Positions 1 to 4,945 of a DNA stretch of 5,175 bases are shown in pieces; the stretch's first letter is position 1; each line of letters opens with the position of its first letter. A model generated the notes under the pieces. The model was given only the letters and a program-made list of their open reading frames with translations, had not been told where the DNA came from and did no database searches. Origin of the DNA: Candidatus Kerfeldbacteria bacterium (GTDB lineage: Bacteria > Patescibacteriota > Patescibacteriia > UBA9570); the NCBI GenBank assembly GCA_003512175.1, contig DOSP01000052.1, forward strand, positions 1-5,175, in the 5' to 3' direction. The translations under genes were made by a program, and so were the position numbers.

Positions 1-95
1 CTCTCATGCTTCTTTGCGCGAGTACACGTGGGGCACCCCTTCCCCTTCTTGAAGGACCGCCCACACTTGTTGCAGCGCTGTTCTCTCTTGGCCAT
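1..95 (-). CDS. Small zinc-ribbon protein, N-terminal part (cut by window edge)
   Basis: The minus strand has an ATG at 95 followed by 31 open codons running off the window edge. The product begins MAKREQRCNKCGRSF and has two CxxC pairs, Cys8-x2-Cys11 and Cys21-x2-Cys24, separated by a Lys/Gly-rich stretch. This spacing is typical of a four-cysteine zinc ribbon, and the many Lys and Arg residues suggest nucleic-acid or ribosome contact (inference). The start is well supported: GGAGGT lies four bases upstream, the only strong Shine-Dalgarno in the window, and a TTGACA/TATAGA promoter precedes it. It lies downstream of the desaturase gene on the same strand but seems to have its own promoter. 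GC is about 60% over bases 1-60, higher than most of the window, and Gly is encoded mainly by GGG, unlike the neighbours. I do not recognise the family, and the C-terminus is missing. Confidence 0.68.
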   Translation of the reverse strand, partial: MAKREQRCNKCGRSFKKGKGCPTCTRAKKHE

Positions 96-105
96 CTCGA
101 CCTCC
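96..105 (-). promoter_or_regulatory. Strong ribosome binding site of the zinc-ribbon gene
   Basis: On the minus strand GGAGGT (105-100) is followed by CGAG and then the ATG at 95. It is a near-perfect anti-SD complement, although the spacing is short. It decides the start of the small zinc-ribbon gene. No other gene in the window has a comparable site. Confidence 0.65.
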
Positions 106-123
106 GTGTAGAGTGGCGACACA

Positions 124-153
124 TCTATATCATCTCTTCCAGTGGTATGTCAA
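124..153 (-). promoter_or_regulatory. Sigma70-type promoter of the zinc-ribbon gene
   Basis: On the minus strand TTGACA (153-148, perfect -35) is followed after 18 bases by TATAGA (129-124, 4 of 6 to TATAAT). Transcription would start near 117, giving a leader of about 20 bases that contains the GGAGGT site. It lies in the gap between the desaturase stop (176-178) and the zinc-ribbon start, where a promoter is expected. No terminator with a T-run is visible after the desaturase, so read-through from that gene is also possible. Confidence 0.55.
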
Positions 154-175
154 CGACACCCCCCATACGAGGGTA

Positions 176-1009
176 TCAGCGCACATTGGCCGGCAACGAG
201 CCGGTGATGTTGGCGATGTATTTGGTGAGGTACGTTGTGTCGGCAAAACCAGGTAACCGTTCAATGCTGCCGTTGATATTATTGTGCACAATGTCCATGG
301 CATCCACACCGTTAAACAGCTCTTTCATAACATAGTTAGAATCTTCTTTCGATTTTAATCCGGCACCAACTGGTTTCCAGAAATTCTTAATCATAAATCG
401 AGTTAACTGCTGGCTGAATTTGGATTCTTCCAGTTTGATTTTGGCAATTGTATAATAGAAGAAAATATGGGTGGACTCTTCTTTAGCGATCCCCTTCAAG
501 ATATATTCCAGGACTGGATGGCCAGTCAACTCCCACAAGCGTTTGTAGCCCTGCAGGGTGGACAGTTCCTGAATGGCGCCCCAGGTCATATGCACGGGTG
601 TAAATTTATCCCCAAACAAATTGGTCAGTAACGGTGTGATGGTATCGGTAAAACGATATTGCTTAGGAATTTGTTGGCGCGCTTCCTCAAACCAGCGGTC
701 AGAGGTATCGTAGCCAGCTTCGTTCAAAAAACGGTTCAACAACTCGGCATGGGTGGCTTCTTCAACGAGCCAGCGATCCATGAATTTACGAATGATGGGA
801 TCTTGTCCAGTGGGCGTGCGGACGAGCTGTTTGTAATAGATATCGGTAAAGGCTTCAATATCGCGCATGTATAAAATGATCGGGATGAACTTTTCCGGCA
901 AGGCATGCTCTTTGACTTCATCCCAGGGAATGGAGTCGATAAACTGTTTAGAGAGATAGCGGGGATTCTTATTGTACTGGGTCAGTACATGATCCTCTCG
1001 GATGGACAT
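176..1009 (-). CDS. Ferritin-like di-iron protein, probable acyl-ACP desaturase
   Basis: From the ATG at 1009 the product has 277 residues. It carries a complete set of di-iron ligands in the order and spacing of the soluble acyl-ACP desaturases: Glu52 (RDIEAF), Glu84-x2-His87 (EEATHAELL), Glu148 (IQELST) and Glu178-x2-His181 (KEESTHIFFYY). These enzymes use O2 and reductant to put a double bond into acyl chains carried on acyl carrier protein. No membrane segment is seen, as expected for this soluble class. It could be another di-iron oxygenase of the ferritin-like superfamily, so the substrate is inference. The frame stays open up to a TTG at 1096, but that extension contains a TTGACA/TACACT promoter match and would overlap the start of the divergent gene, so ATG 1009 is preferred. 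No Shine-Dalgarno precedes it. It ends in TGA. Confidence 0.85.
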   Translation of the reverse strand: MSIREDHVLTQYNKNPRYLSKQFIDSIPWDEVKEHALPEKFIPIILYMRDIEAFTDIYYKQLVRTPTGQDPIIRKFMDRWLVEEATHAELLNRFLNEAGYDTSDRWFEEARQQIPKQYRFTDTITPLLTNLFGDKFTPVHMTWGAIQELSTLQGYKRLWELTGHPVLEYILKGIAKEESTHIFFYYTIAKIKLEESKFSQQLTRFMIKNFWKPVGAGLKSKEDSNYVMKELFNGVDAMDIVHNNINGSIERLPGFADTTYLTKYIANITGSLPANVR

Positions 1010-1021
1010 ATATTTACTGGC

Positions 1022-1050
1022 AGTGTATGAAAAATAGCTTTGGTTGTCAA
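1022..1050 (-). promoter_or_regulatory. Desaturase promoter, implying a nearly leaderless mRNA
   Basis: On the minus strand TTGACA (1050-1045) is followed after 17 bases by TACACT (1027-1022, 4 of 6 to consensus). Only 12 bases separate the -10 box from the ATG at 1009, so the transcript leader would be about 5-6 bases and could hold no Shine-Dalgarno. Its -35 lies only eight bases from the -10 of the divergent promoter, so the two polymerases would probably compete. Confidence 0.5.
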
Positions 1051-1055
1051 TGTTG

Positions 1056-1064
1056 TGATATACT
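1056..1064 (+). promoter_or_regulatory. Extended -10 promoter of the secreted FN3 protein
   Basis: TGA-TATACT is an extended -10 (TGn motif plus 5 of 6 to TATAAT). No good -35 is seen 16-18 bases upstream, which is common for extended -10 promoters. Transcription would start near 1071, leaving a leader of about 25 bases without a clear Shine-Dalgarno before the ATG at 1096. Confidence 0.42.
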
Positions 1065-1095
1065 ATGTTAAAGTTAACAAGTAAACAAAACCACA

Positions 1096-2313
1096 ATGGT
1101 CAGAAACCAATATCTCTTGGCGGTTAGCACAGCGGTGTTAAGCACCGTTTTTTTTATTCAGCCGGTCAGTGCCCTCACAGTCAATTCACAAGATTGTTCC
1201 GGGATTGATACTACCGATGGCAATACGGAAGATTGGGGTAACATCCCCTACCTAATTGATACCGATGAATCGGTCACCGGTACGACATATTATTTAGATA
1301 GCGCGAGTAGTGAATGGACGACTACCGAACCTGCTGATTGGCAATATTCCGCTAATCTTGAACAACAAGCCAACATCCAGGAGATGAAGATGTGCAATAC
1401 CGATATTATGCAATTGATGTTGCGCACTGAGGAACCGATGATGAATTTCTATGATCAAGACAATGATAACTATACTTCGTTCTACTCTAGTTATGGAGAA
1501 TGGCCGGACATGGTGAATTTTACGCTGCCAGCGGATTATCATTACTGGATGGTCTGGAAAATGCAAGTAGCCGATGGTAGTGGTTCCATCATCTACATGG
1601 CGGCTAATCTAGAAATTGACGCCGGTACCGAACTAAGCGGTAATGATCAAAGTGACCCAGCTAATCAAGTGCCCAAACTGTACTTGTACCAAGAGTCTGA
1701 TACGGCTGCGGCGTTTGACGATGCCTTGTTTGACGCCAATGTAGACGAGCAATTAGTGCAAATTGAATTAAGTGAAGGTTCTGACGATTGTAATCAAGAA
1801 ACTGGTGAAGGGTGTGAAAATCCAACCGTAGAAAAAAATAATACCGCTTTTGAAGTCAGCCAAAACATTTCTGAATTGTTTAGTTACGCCGACTTTGCCT
1901 ATGGTGACACCATCAATATCTCCGCCGCTATGTACAACAGTGATGAGTTTTCGACCAGTGCGGGTGTGGGTGTGTTCAGCTTGCTCGATGAAACTGATAC
2001 GGAAGAATATACCTTTTCTAAACGAGCGGTAACTGATTTACATCCAGTAAAAAAATCAGCTACCGATAAACGGATTACCCTAACGTGGGATAAACTGAAA
2101 ACCGCTAATAGTTACCAAGTGAAGTTAATTAATCCTAATAATGATAAGGTGATCACTCTATTCCGTGGCATTGATGCGACGAAATATACTCTCAAGGGCT
2201 TAACGGCTGATACCACCTATCGCGCCATCGTCCGCGGCGTCATTCGGAAGAATGGCAAGAAAACCTATTCGGCGTGGTCGTCTGGCTACAAGTGGACAAC
2301 CGATAGCGATTAG
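1096..2313 (+). CDS. Secreted protein with C-terminal fibronectin type III domain
   Basis: The product has 405 residues. Residues 1-26 form a Sec signal peptide: a basic start (MVRNQ), a hydrophobic core and a VSA-L cleavage site after Ala26. The N-terminal half has a DGNTEDWGNIP stretch near residue 41, resembling the IDG..DW opening of CBM9-like beta-sandwich domains (weak). An Asp/Asn-rich YDQDNDNY stretch near 119-126 could bind calcium. A DDCNQETGEGCEN stretch in the middle could form a disulfide. Residues 311-402 look like a fibronectin type III domain: ITLTWDK, NSYQVKL, YTLKGLTADTTYRAIVRG and a terminal YSAWSSGYKWTT. No LPxTG, lipobox or C-terminal membrane segment is present, so release or non-covalent surface binding is likely. 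The mature N-terminal part is acidic and Asn/Thr/Ser-rich, as in exported proteins. FN3 domains usually mediate adhesion or sit beside carbohydrate-active domains, but no catalytic domain is recognised. The gene is divergent from the desaturase. Confidence 0.88.
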   Translation: MVRNQYLLAVSTAVLSTVFFIQPVSALTVNSQDCSGIDTTDGNTEDWGNIPYLIDTDESVTGTTYYLDSASSEWTTTEPADWQYSANLEQQANIQEMKMCNTDIMQLMLRTEEPMMNFYDQDNDNYTSFYSSYGEWPDMVNFTLPADYHYWMVWKMQVADGSGSIIYMAANLEIDAGTELSGNDQSDPANQVPKLYLYQESDTAAAFDDALFDANVDEQLVQIELSEGSDDCNQETGEGCENPTVEKNNTAFEVSQNISELFSYADFAYGDTINISAAMYNSDEFSTSAGVGVFSLLDETDTEEYTFSKRAVTDLHPVKKSATDKRITLTWDKLKTANSYQVKLINPNNDKVITLFRGIDATKYTLKGLTADTTYRAIVRGVIRKNGKKTYSAWSSGYKWTTDSD

Positions 2314-2339
2314 ACAAAATACGCGGGTTTCGCTATAGT
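2311..2339 (+). promoter_or_regulatory. tRNA-Asp promoter overlapping the upstream stop codon
   Basis: TAGACA (2311-2316, 5 of 6 to TTGACA) is followed after exactly 17 bases by TATAGT (2334-2339, 5 of 6 to TATAAT). Transcription would begin near 2346, about nine bases before the tRNA 5' end. The -35 starts with the TAG stop codon of the FN3 gene. This is the only space available for a tRNA promoter. Confidence 0.55.
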
Positions 2340-2354
2340 TAGCGCCGCGTATTT
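2317..2354. repeat. Perfect 10-base inverted repeat with inner hairpin, abutting the tRNA
   Basis: AAATACGCGG (2317-2326) pairs perfectly with CCGCGTATTT (2345-2354). Inside it, CGCTA (2331-2335) pairs with TAGCG (2340-2344) around TAGT. The two stems stack with only a four-base bulge on the 5' side. It could act as a terminator for the FN3 gene on either strand, but it has no T-run beyond the stem. It also covers the spacer and -10 of the tRNA promoter, so an operator is an alternative. It ends on the base before the tRNA. Confidence 0.6.
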
Positions 2355-2428
2355 GGGGGTGTAGCTCAGCTGGTTAGAGCGTCTCACTGTCACTGAGAAG
2401 GTCGAGGGTTCGAGTCCCTTCACTCCCG
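2355..2428 (+). tRNA. tRNA-Asp (anticodon GUC)
   Basis: A full cloverleaf can be drawn. The acceptor stem GGGGGTG pairs with CACTCCC (2421-2427) with one G-U pair, and the D arm is GCTCAGCTGGTTAGAGC. The anticodon stem is TCTCA/TGAGA around CTGTCAC, placing GTC at 2389-2391. The variable loop is AGGTC and the T arm is GAGGG-TTCGAGT-CCCTT. The discriminator is G2428, as expected for tRNA-Asp. The bases that follow are CCT, so CCA is not encoded and must be added by a CCA-adding enzyme. tRNA genes are frequent integration sites. An AT-richer Fic unit follows directly, but no repeat of the tRNA 3' end was found in the window. Confidence 0.97.
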
Positions 2429-2442
2429 CCTACGTTTCCACT

Positions 2443-2476
2443 TCGTTCCAACTCCGGCGGGCAAGCCCGTCAACGA
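2443..2476 (+). terminator. GC-rich bulged hairpin 3' of the tRNA
   Basis: GGCGGGC (2456-2462) pairs with GCCCGTC (2465-2471) with one G-U pair around a two-base turn. Flanking TCGTT (2443-2447) pairs with AACGA (2472-2476), leaving an eight-base bulge on the 5' side. It could stop tRNA transcription or mark the precursor 3' end. No T-run follows, so intrinsic termination is uncertain. Confidence 0.35.
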
Positions 2477-2503
2477 GACTAGGTTAGAACTCAAAATAGC
2501 AGA

Positions 2504-2532
2504 TTGACAGATACCATTTTTCGTAATAACAT
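2504..2532 (+). promoter_or_regulatory. Promoter of the small-protein/Fic unit
   Basis: TTGACA (2504-2509) is followed after 17 bases by TAACAT (2527-2532, 4 of 6 to TATAAT). The ATG at 2543 follows after only ten bases, so the transcript would be essentially leaderless. The TTG of this -35 box is also the first possible start codon of the reading frame, which argues against using that codon as a start. Confidence 0.5.
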
Positions 2533-2542
2533 AAAGTTAGTT

Positions 2543-2722
2543 ATGTCTAAAACAATGTTATTAAAAGCCTTAGAAAGATATCAAAAGTCCAGCTTACAGA
2601 GTAAGCTGAGACGCGACTATTTACGTAACTTTACTCCAAAAATGATCTATCGTACTACAAAAAATGAAAATCCCACTACTACAAGACAGCAGGTCAAGAA
2701 AGTACTTGCCAGACTTGCTTAA
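2543..2722 (+). CDS. Small basic protein encoded directly upstream of Fic
   Basis: The product has 59 residues from the ATG at 2543. The frame is open from a TTG at 2504, but that codon is part of a TTGACA -35 box. It holds 15 Lys/Arg against 3 Asp/Glu, so it is very basic. It looks helical at both ends (residues 3-28 and 45-58), with a Thr/Asn-rich middle. It stops three bases before the Fic ATG, so the two genes are almost certainly co-transcribed and probably translationally coupled. Small proteins in this position beside class I Fic enzymes (the VbhA type) are antitoxins with an (S/T)xxxE(G/N) motif that blocks the ATP site. That motif is absent here, so an antitoxin role is only a hypothesis. 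Binding of nucleic acid fits the charge. The family is not recognised. Confidence 0.6.
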   Translation: MSKTMLLKALERYQKSSLQSKLRRDYLRNFTPKMIYRTTKNENPTTTRQQVKKVLARLA

Positions 2723-2725
2723 GTT

Positions 2726-3343
2726 ATGGCAAGAAAGCTTGGCGAAACAAGCTACAAACAAACTGCCTTTGGCATTATCCCACGTTCAAAGTTAATACCG
2801 CTAGAAATAGAAGGTATTAAACGTGCTTGGGATTTTGTTTTAGAACGAACAGCTGGTGGTAAAATACTTATTACACCAGCAACTTTGCAACAAGTTCATG
2901 AAATAGGTTTTGGTTGGATTTTCCCAGAAATGGGTGGAAAATTTAGAATGATAGATGTAACTGTATCTAGCCATAAACCACCTTCTTACTATGAAATCCC
3001 TGAGCTCATGAAAAATTTCTGTGATGATGTAGAAACTAGAATTAAACATCTTCCCAAGATTAAAGAACAAAATTATCTAGAAGGACTAATAGAATTGTTA
3101 GCGTGGACGCATCATCGCTTTTTATGGATTCATCCATTTCAAGATTATAATGGTCGGATCGGTCGTTTATTAATTAATATCATTTTACTTGATTTAGCTT
3201 TACCAGCTATTGAACTCAAAGTAGAAACGATAGCTCATAGGAAGCGTTATATTAAAGCTCTTCAGACAGCCGACCAAGGCAATCTCATTTTATTAGAAGG
3301 GATGATCGAACAAGCCTTGCAAGAAGCAGGAGAGGCGATATAA
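2726..3343 (+). CDS. Fic-domain protein (probable AMP- or nucleotide-transferase)
   Basis: The product has 205 residues. The active-site loop HPFQDYNGRIGR lies at 136-147 and matches the Fic signature HxFx(D/E)xNGRxxR, with Tyr141 where Gly or Ala is usual. His136 would be the general base, Asp140 would hold Mg2+, and Asn142, Arg144 and Arg147 would bind phosphates. Residues 71-95 (GKFRMIDVTV, then SSHKPP) form the flap hairpin that positions the target residue. Fic enzymes usually transfer AMP from ATP onto a protein hydroxyl; bacterial stand-alone forms are often toxins. An N-terminal PLEIEG (25-30) resembles the class II inhibitory motif (S/T)xxxEG, but Pro replaces Ser/Thr. The gene follows the small basic gene by three bases and has no clear Shine-Dalgarno. 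It is AT-rich (17 of 60 G/C at 3121-3180), unlike the next gene. A broken relative lies at 4946-5175. Confidence 0.93.
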   Translation: MARKLGETSYKQTAFGIIPRSKLIPLEIEGIKRAWDFVLERTAGGKILITPATLQQVHEIGFGWIFPEMGGKFRMIDVTVSSHKPPSYYEIPELMKNFCDDVETRIKHLPKIKEQNYLEGLIELLAWTHHRFLWIHPFQDYNGRIGRLLINIILLDLALPAIELKVETIAHRKRYIKALQTADQGNLILLEGMIEQALQEAGEAI

Positions 3344-3381
3344 GTTTGAAAATCGGCCCACCGAGTCCACCATTGCTGCCA

Positions 3382-3387
3382 TAAAAT
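3382..3387 (+). promoter_or_regulatory. Possible -10 box before the Smr gene
   Basis: TAAAAT (5 of 6 to TATAAT) ends 12 bases before the ATG at 3400, the same distance as at the desaturase gene. No -35 is recognisable 16-18 bases upstream, so the call is weak. If it is real, the Smr mRNA is also nearly leaderless. Confidence 0.28.
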
Positions 3388-3399
3388 CAATCACAACGT

Positions 3400-3804
3400 A
3401 TGTCCCGTCATGATCGTGATCCTAAACGTAAATCACCACCACCTCGTCAAACGGACTGGGTGGCGCCAACGTTTCAGGAACGGCAAGTGGACAAAGCTAA
3501 ACGGCTTGCCCTTGAAACTGGTGCGCTCAGTCTTGATCAGGAGTTAGCGTTGGCCGCGTTCGATCGCTCCCTACCGCAGGTAGATTTCCATGGTCTCACC
3601 AGAGGTGATGTACCTTTTGAAATTGACCGCTTAGTGCGAGAAAATCCCGGCCGTTGTGTGCGCATTATTTATGGTCACGGCCGAGGCATCATGGCGAACG
3701 AAGTGATGAGCTATGTACATAGAATGCAAATCCGACGGAATTCTCCTGTCCTTGGTCTGCGTGAAGACGCGAATATGGCGAGTGTGATTGTCCGAGTAAA
3801 ATAA
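3400..3804 (+). CDS. Small Smr-domain protein (putative nuclease)
   Basis: The product has 134 residues. Residues 1-30 are basic, Pro-rich and probably disordered, residues 31-57 look helical, and the Smr domain covers about 60-134. Its marks are VDFHGLT (61-67), corresponding to the DLHG motif with the Asp-x-His pair kept, and IIYGHGRGIM (89-98), corresponding to the IHGxG motif. The C-terminal ASVIVRVK matches the last strand, but the usual GG-x-G turn before it is not obvious. Stand-alone Smr proteins such as E. coli SmrB cut mRNA at collided ribosomes, and others nick DNA. Which applies here cannot be read from the sequence. GC is higher than in the Fic gene (32 of 60 at 3421-3480). No clear Shine-Dalgarno is present. 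The next gene begins within 15 bases of its stop, so they may form an operon. Confidence 0.88.
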   Translation: MSRHDRDPKRKSPPPRQTDWVAPTFQERQVDKAKRLALETGALSLDQELALAAFDRSLPQVDFHGLTRGDVPFEIDRLVRENPGRCVRIIYGHGRGIMANEVMSYVHRMQIRRNSPVLGLREDANMASVIVRVK

Positions 3805-3809
3805 AAAAA

Positions 3810-3829
3810 GTTCTTTCATTGACAAGAAC
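3810..3829. repeat. Short inverted repeat around the possible TTG start
   Basis: GTTCTT (3810-3815) pairs perfectly with AAGAAC (3824-3829) around an eight-base loop. Seven A's precede it and a T-rich stretch follows (five T's at 3835-3839). It could be a weak bidirectional terminator, or an operator, since a TTGACA box (3819-3824) overlaps its loop and right arm. As RNA it would place the possible TTG start codon in the loop. Confidence 0.4.
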
Positions 3830-3847
3830 GATTATTTTTGATAGCGT
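3819..3847 (+). promoter_or_regulatory. Possible internal promoter of the 371-residue gene
   Basis: TTGACA (3819-3824) is followed after 17 bases by TAGCGT (3842-3847), which is poor on its own (3 of 6) but preceded by TGA, giving an extended -10. Transcription would begin near 3854 and support the ATG at 3873 as the start. It conflicts with the TTG start at 3819, so only one of the two readings is likely to be right. Confidence 0.3.
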
Positions 3848-4934
3848 GGCAATCAATCATGCACTATTTTATATGATCGAATCGGGTAGAAAGCCATCAC
3901 TTGAACGTCGTCCCCTACCACAACTCTTGAGTGAATTGCGGAAGGTGTTGCAACGCTATAATCGTGAAGATGACATCGCACGTGAACAAACCTTTGCTCA
4001 GCATATCATGCCTCGCCTTGAGATTTTGCGAAGAAAGGGTGTCCCGCTGACTGTCCAACGTGAGTTGCATACTGTACTCACAGAATTTGCAGCTAACTTT
4101 TCTGCAGGTGGCGACCTGGTTGATGCCCTCGAGTACGCTGAACTGGGCAGTCTTTTGCAGCCACCGGCTGCACCAGAGCCTGAACTAACCGATGAAGCTT
4201 TTGAACATTTACCTACCCAAGAGGCGATGCGTCCAAAAATTGACGAAGCCGAGATGAAAGACCATACTCGGCAATCGCAGGATAAGCGATCAAGGCAACG
4301 TGTACGTCGGCGCTGGGAGGAACCCACCGAGGCTGTCATTCTCGAAGTACCTATCCCTCAACCAAGACCAGCCTTCCATGAGCAATTATTTGGTGAGCAG
4401 GCTGGCATCCGCACAGTCACGGCTGATGCTATTTTTGGTCCAACCTTGACCCCAGAACAGTTGATCAGTCGGAATCCTCAACTTATTGAGCAACGGTTAG
4501 AAAATATTCAAAAATCGTTGTCTTCAAGCCAGCTGGTCGATGCTGTATTACAAACCATCAACAATTTTTTGCATGACCACAAGGCCGACTTGCGTGCGAC
4601 CGAATCGATTCAATCAGCTGCGGATAAAGACTATTTTCCAAATGACGATTTAGTCGATGCCGCCTTACGGCGCTATGTCAAAGCGGTGCTCGACTGGTTT
4701 CCAGACGTCTACAATGTGAGTCTGGATCAAAAACCAACCCCTGACTCACCCAAACGCTGGCACCGGCAAGATTTGCGTTGGTTTCTCAAAGACGGTTTAG
4801 AAAAATGCCTAAACGTCGTTAATCGTATTTTTACACATCAGACTGAACAAGAGCTTGGTGGAGAATTGAATCGATTAATCAATCCATTAGTGTATAACCA
4901 CTATCATCAAAAGCCGAAACGTGATGCAGCTTAA
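3819..4934 (+). CDS. Protein of unknown function, 371 residues
   Basis: I do not recognise this protein. No signal peptide or membrane segment is seen, so it is probably cytoplasmic. Residues about 30-113 look all-helical (PLPQLLSELRKVLQRY, then LHTVLTEFAANF), followed by a Pro/Glu linker (114-123). A charged stretch with a strongly basic patch follows at 155-166 (KRSRQRVRRRW), which could bind nucleic acid. After a Pro-rich linker (178-185) comes a second helical region (about 210-365) containing LVDAALRRYVKAVLDWFPDVY near 278-298. The start is uncertain. TTG 3819 gives the longest frame and fits the 14-base gap after Smr, but it is also part of a TTGACA box inside an inverted repeat. GTG 3846 and ATG 3873 are alternatives; the last gives 353 residues. 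Close co-orientation with Smr suggests a shared transcript, but no functional link is shown. Confidence 0.8.
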   Translation: MTRTIIFDSVAINHALFYMIESGRKPSLERRPLPQLLSELRKVLQRYNREDDIAREQTFAQHIMPRLEILRRKGVPLTVQRELHTVLTEFAANFSAGGDLVDALEYAELGSLLQPPAAPEPELTDEAFEHLPTQEAMRPKIDEAEMKDHTRQSQDKRSRQRVRRRWEEPTEAVILEVPIPQPRPAFHEQLFGEQAGIRTVTADAIFGPTLTPEQLISRNPQLIEQRLENIQKSLSSSQLVDAVLQTINNFLHDHKADLRATESIQSAADKDYFPNDDLVDAALRRYVKAVLDWFPDVYNVSLDQKPTPDSPKRWHRQDLRWFLKDGLEKCLNVVNRIFTHQTEQELGGELNRLINPLVYNHYHQKPKRDAA

Positions 4935-4945
4935 ATTTGGCAGTG

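Noticed and set aside
176..178. Possible recoding of TGA as glycine (the desaturase frame stays open 16 more codons after its TGA)
   Set aside because: No other long frame needs TGA read-through. The other five plus-strand genes end in TAA or TAG, and 16 open codons are expected by chance about half the time. The standard code fits.
6..335. Plus-strand open frame of 109 codons
   Set aside because: It crosses the antisense of the zinc-ribbon start, its promoter and the desaturase C-terminus. The product has no recognisable pattern and no ribosome site. It is read as a shadow.
1294..1566. Minus-strand open frame of 90 codons inside the FN3 gene
   Set aside because: It lies fully antisense to a gene with a clear signal peptide and domain structure. 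The His/Ile-rich product is what the reverse reading of that gene gives.
2404..2430. tRNA 3' end as an attachment site with a second copy downstream
   Set aside because: I searched by eye for a repeat of the T-arm and acceptor sequence in the rest of the window and found none. No integrase gene is present. A second site could lie outside the window.
3998..4339. Minus-strand open frame of 113 codons, Ser/Arg/Cys-rich
   Set aside because: It lies antisense to the 371-residue gene, with the low-complexity composition typical of a reverse shadow and no promoter or ribosome site.
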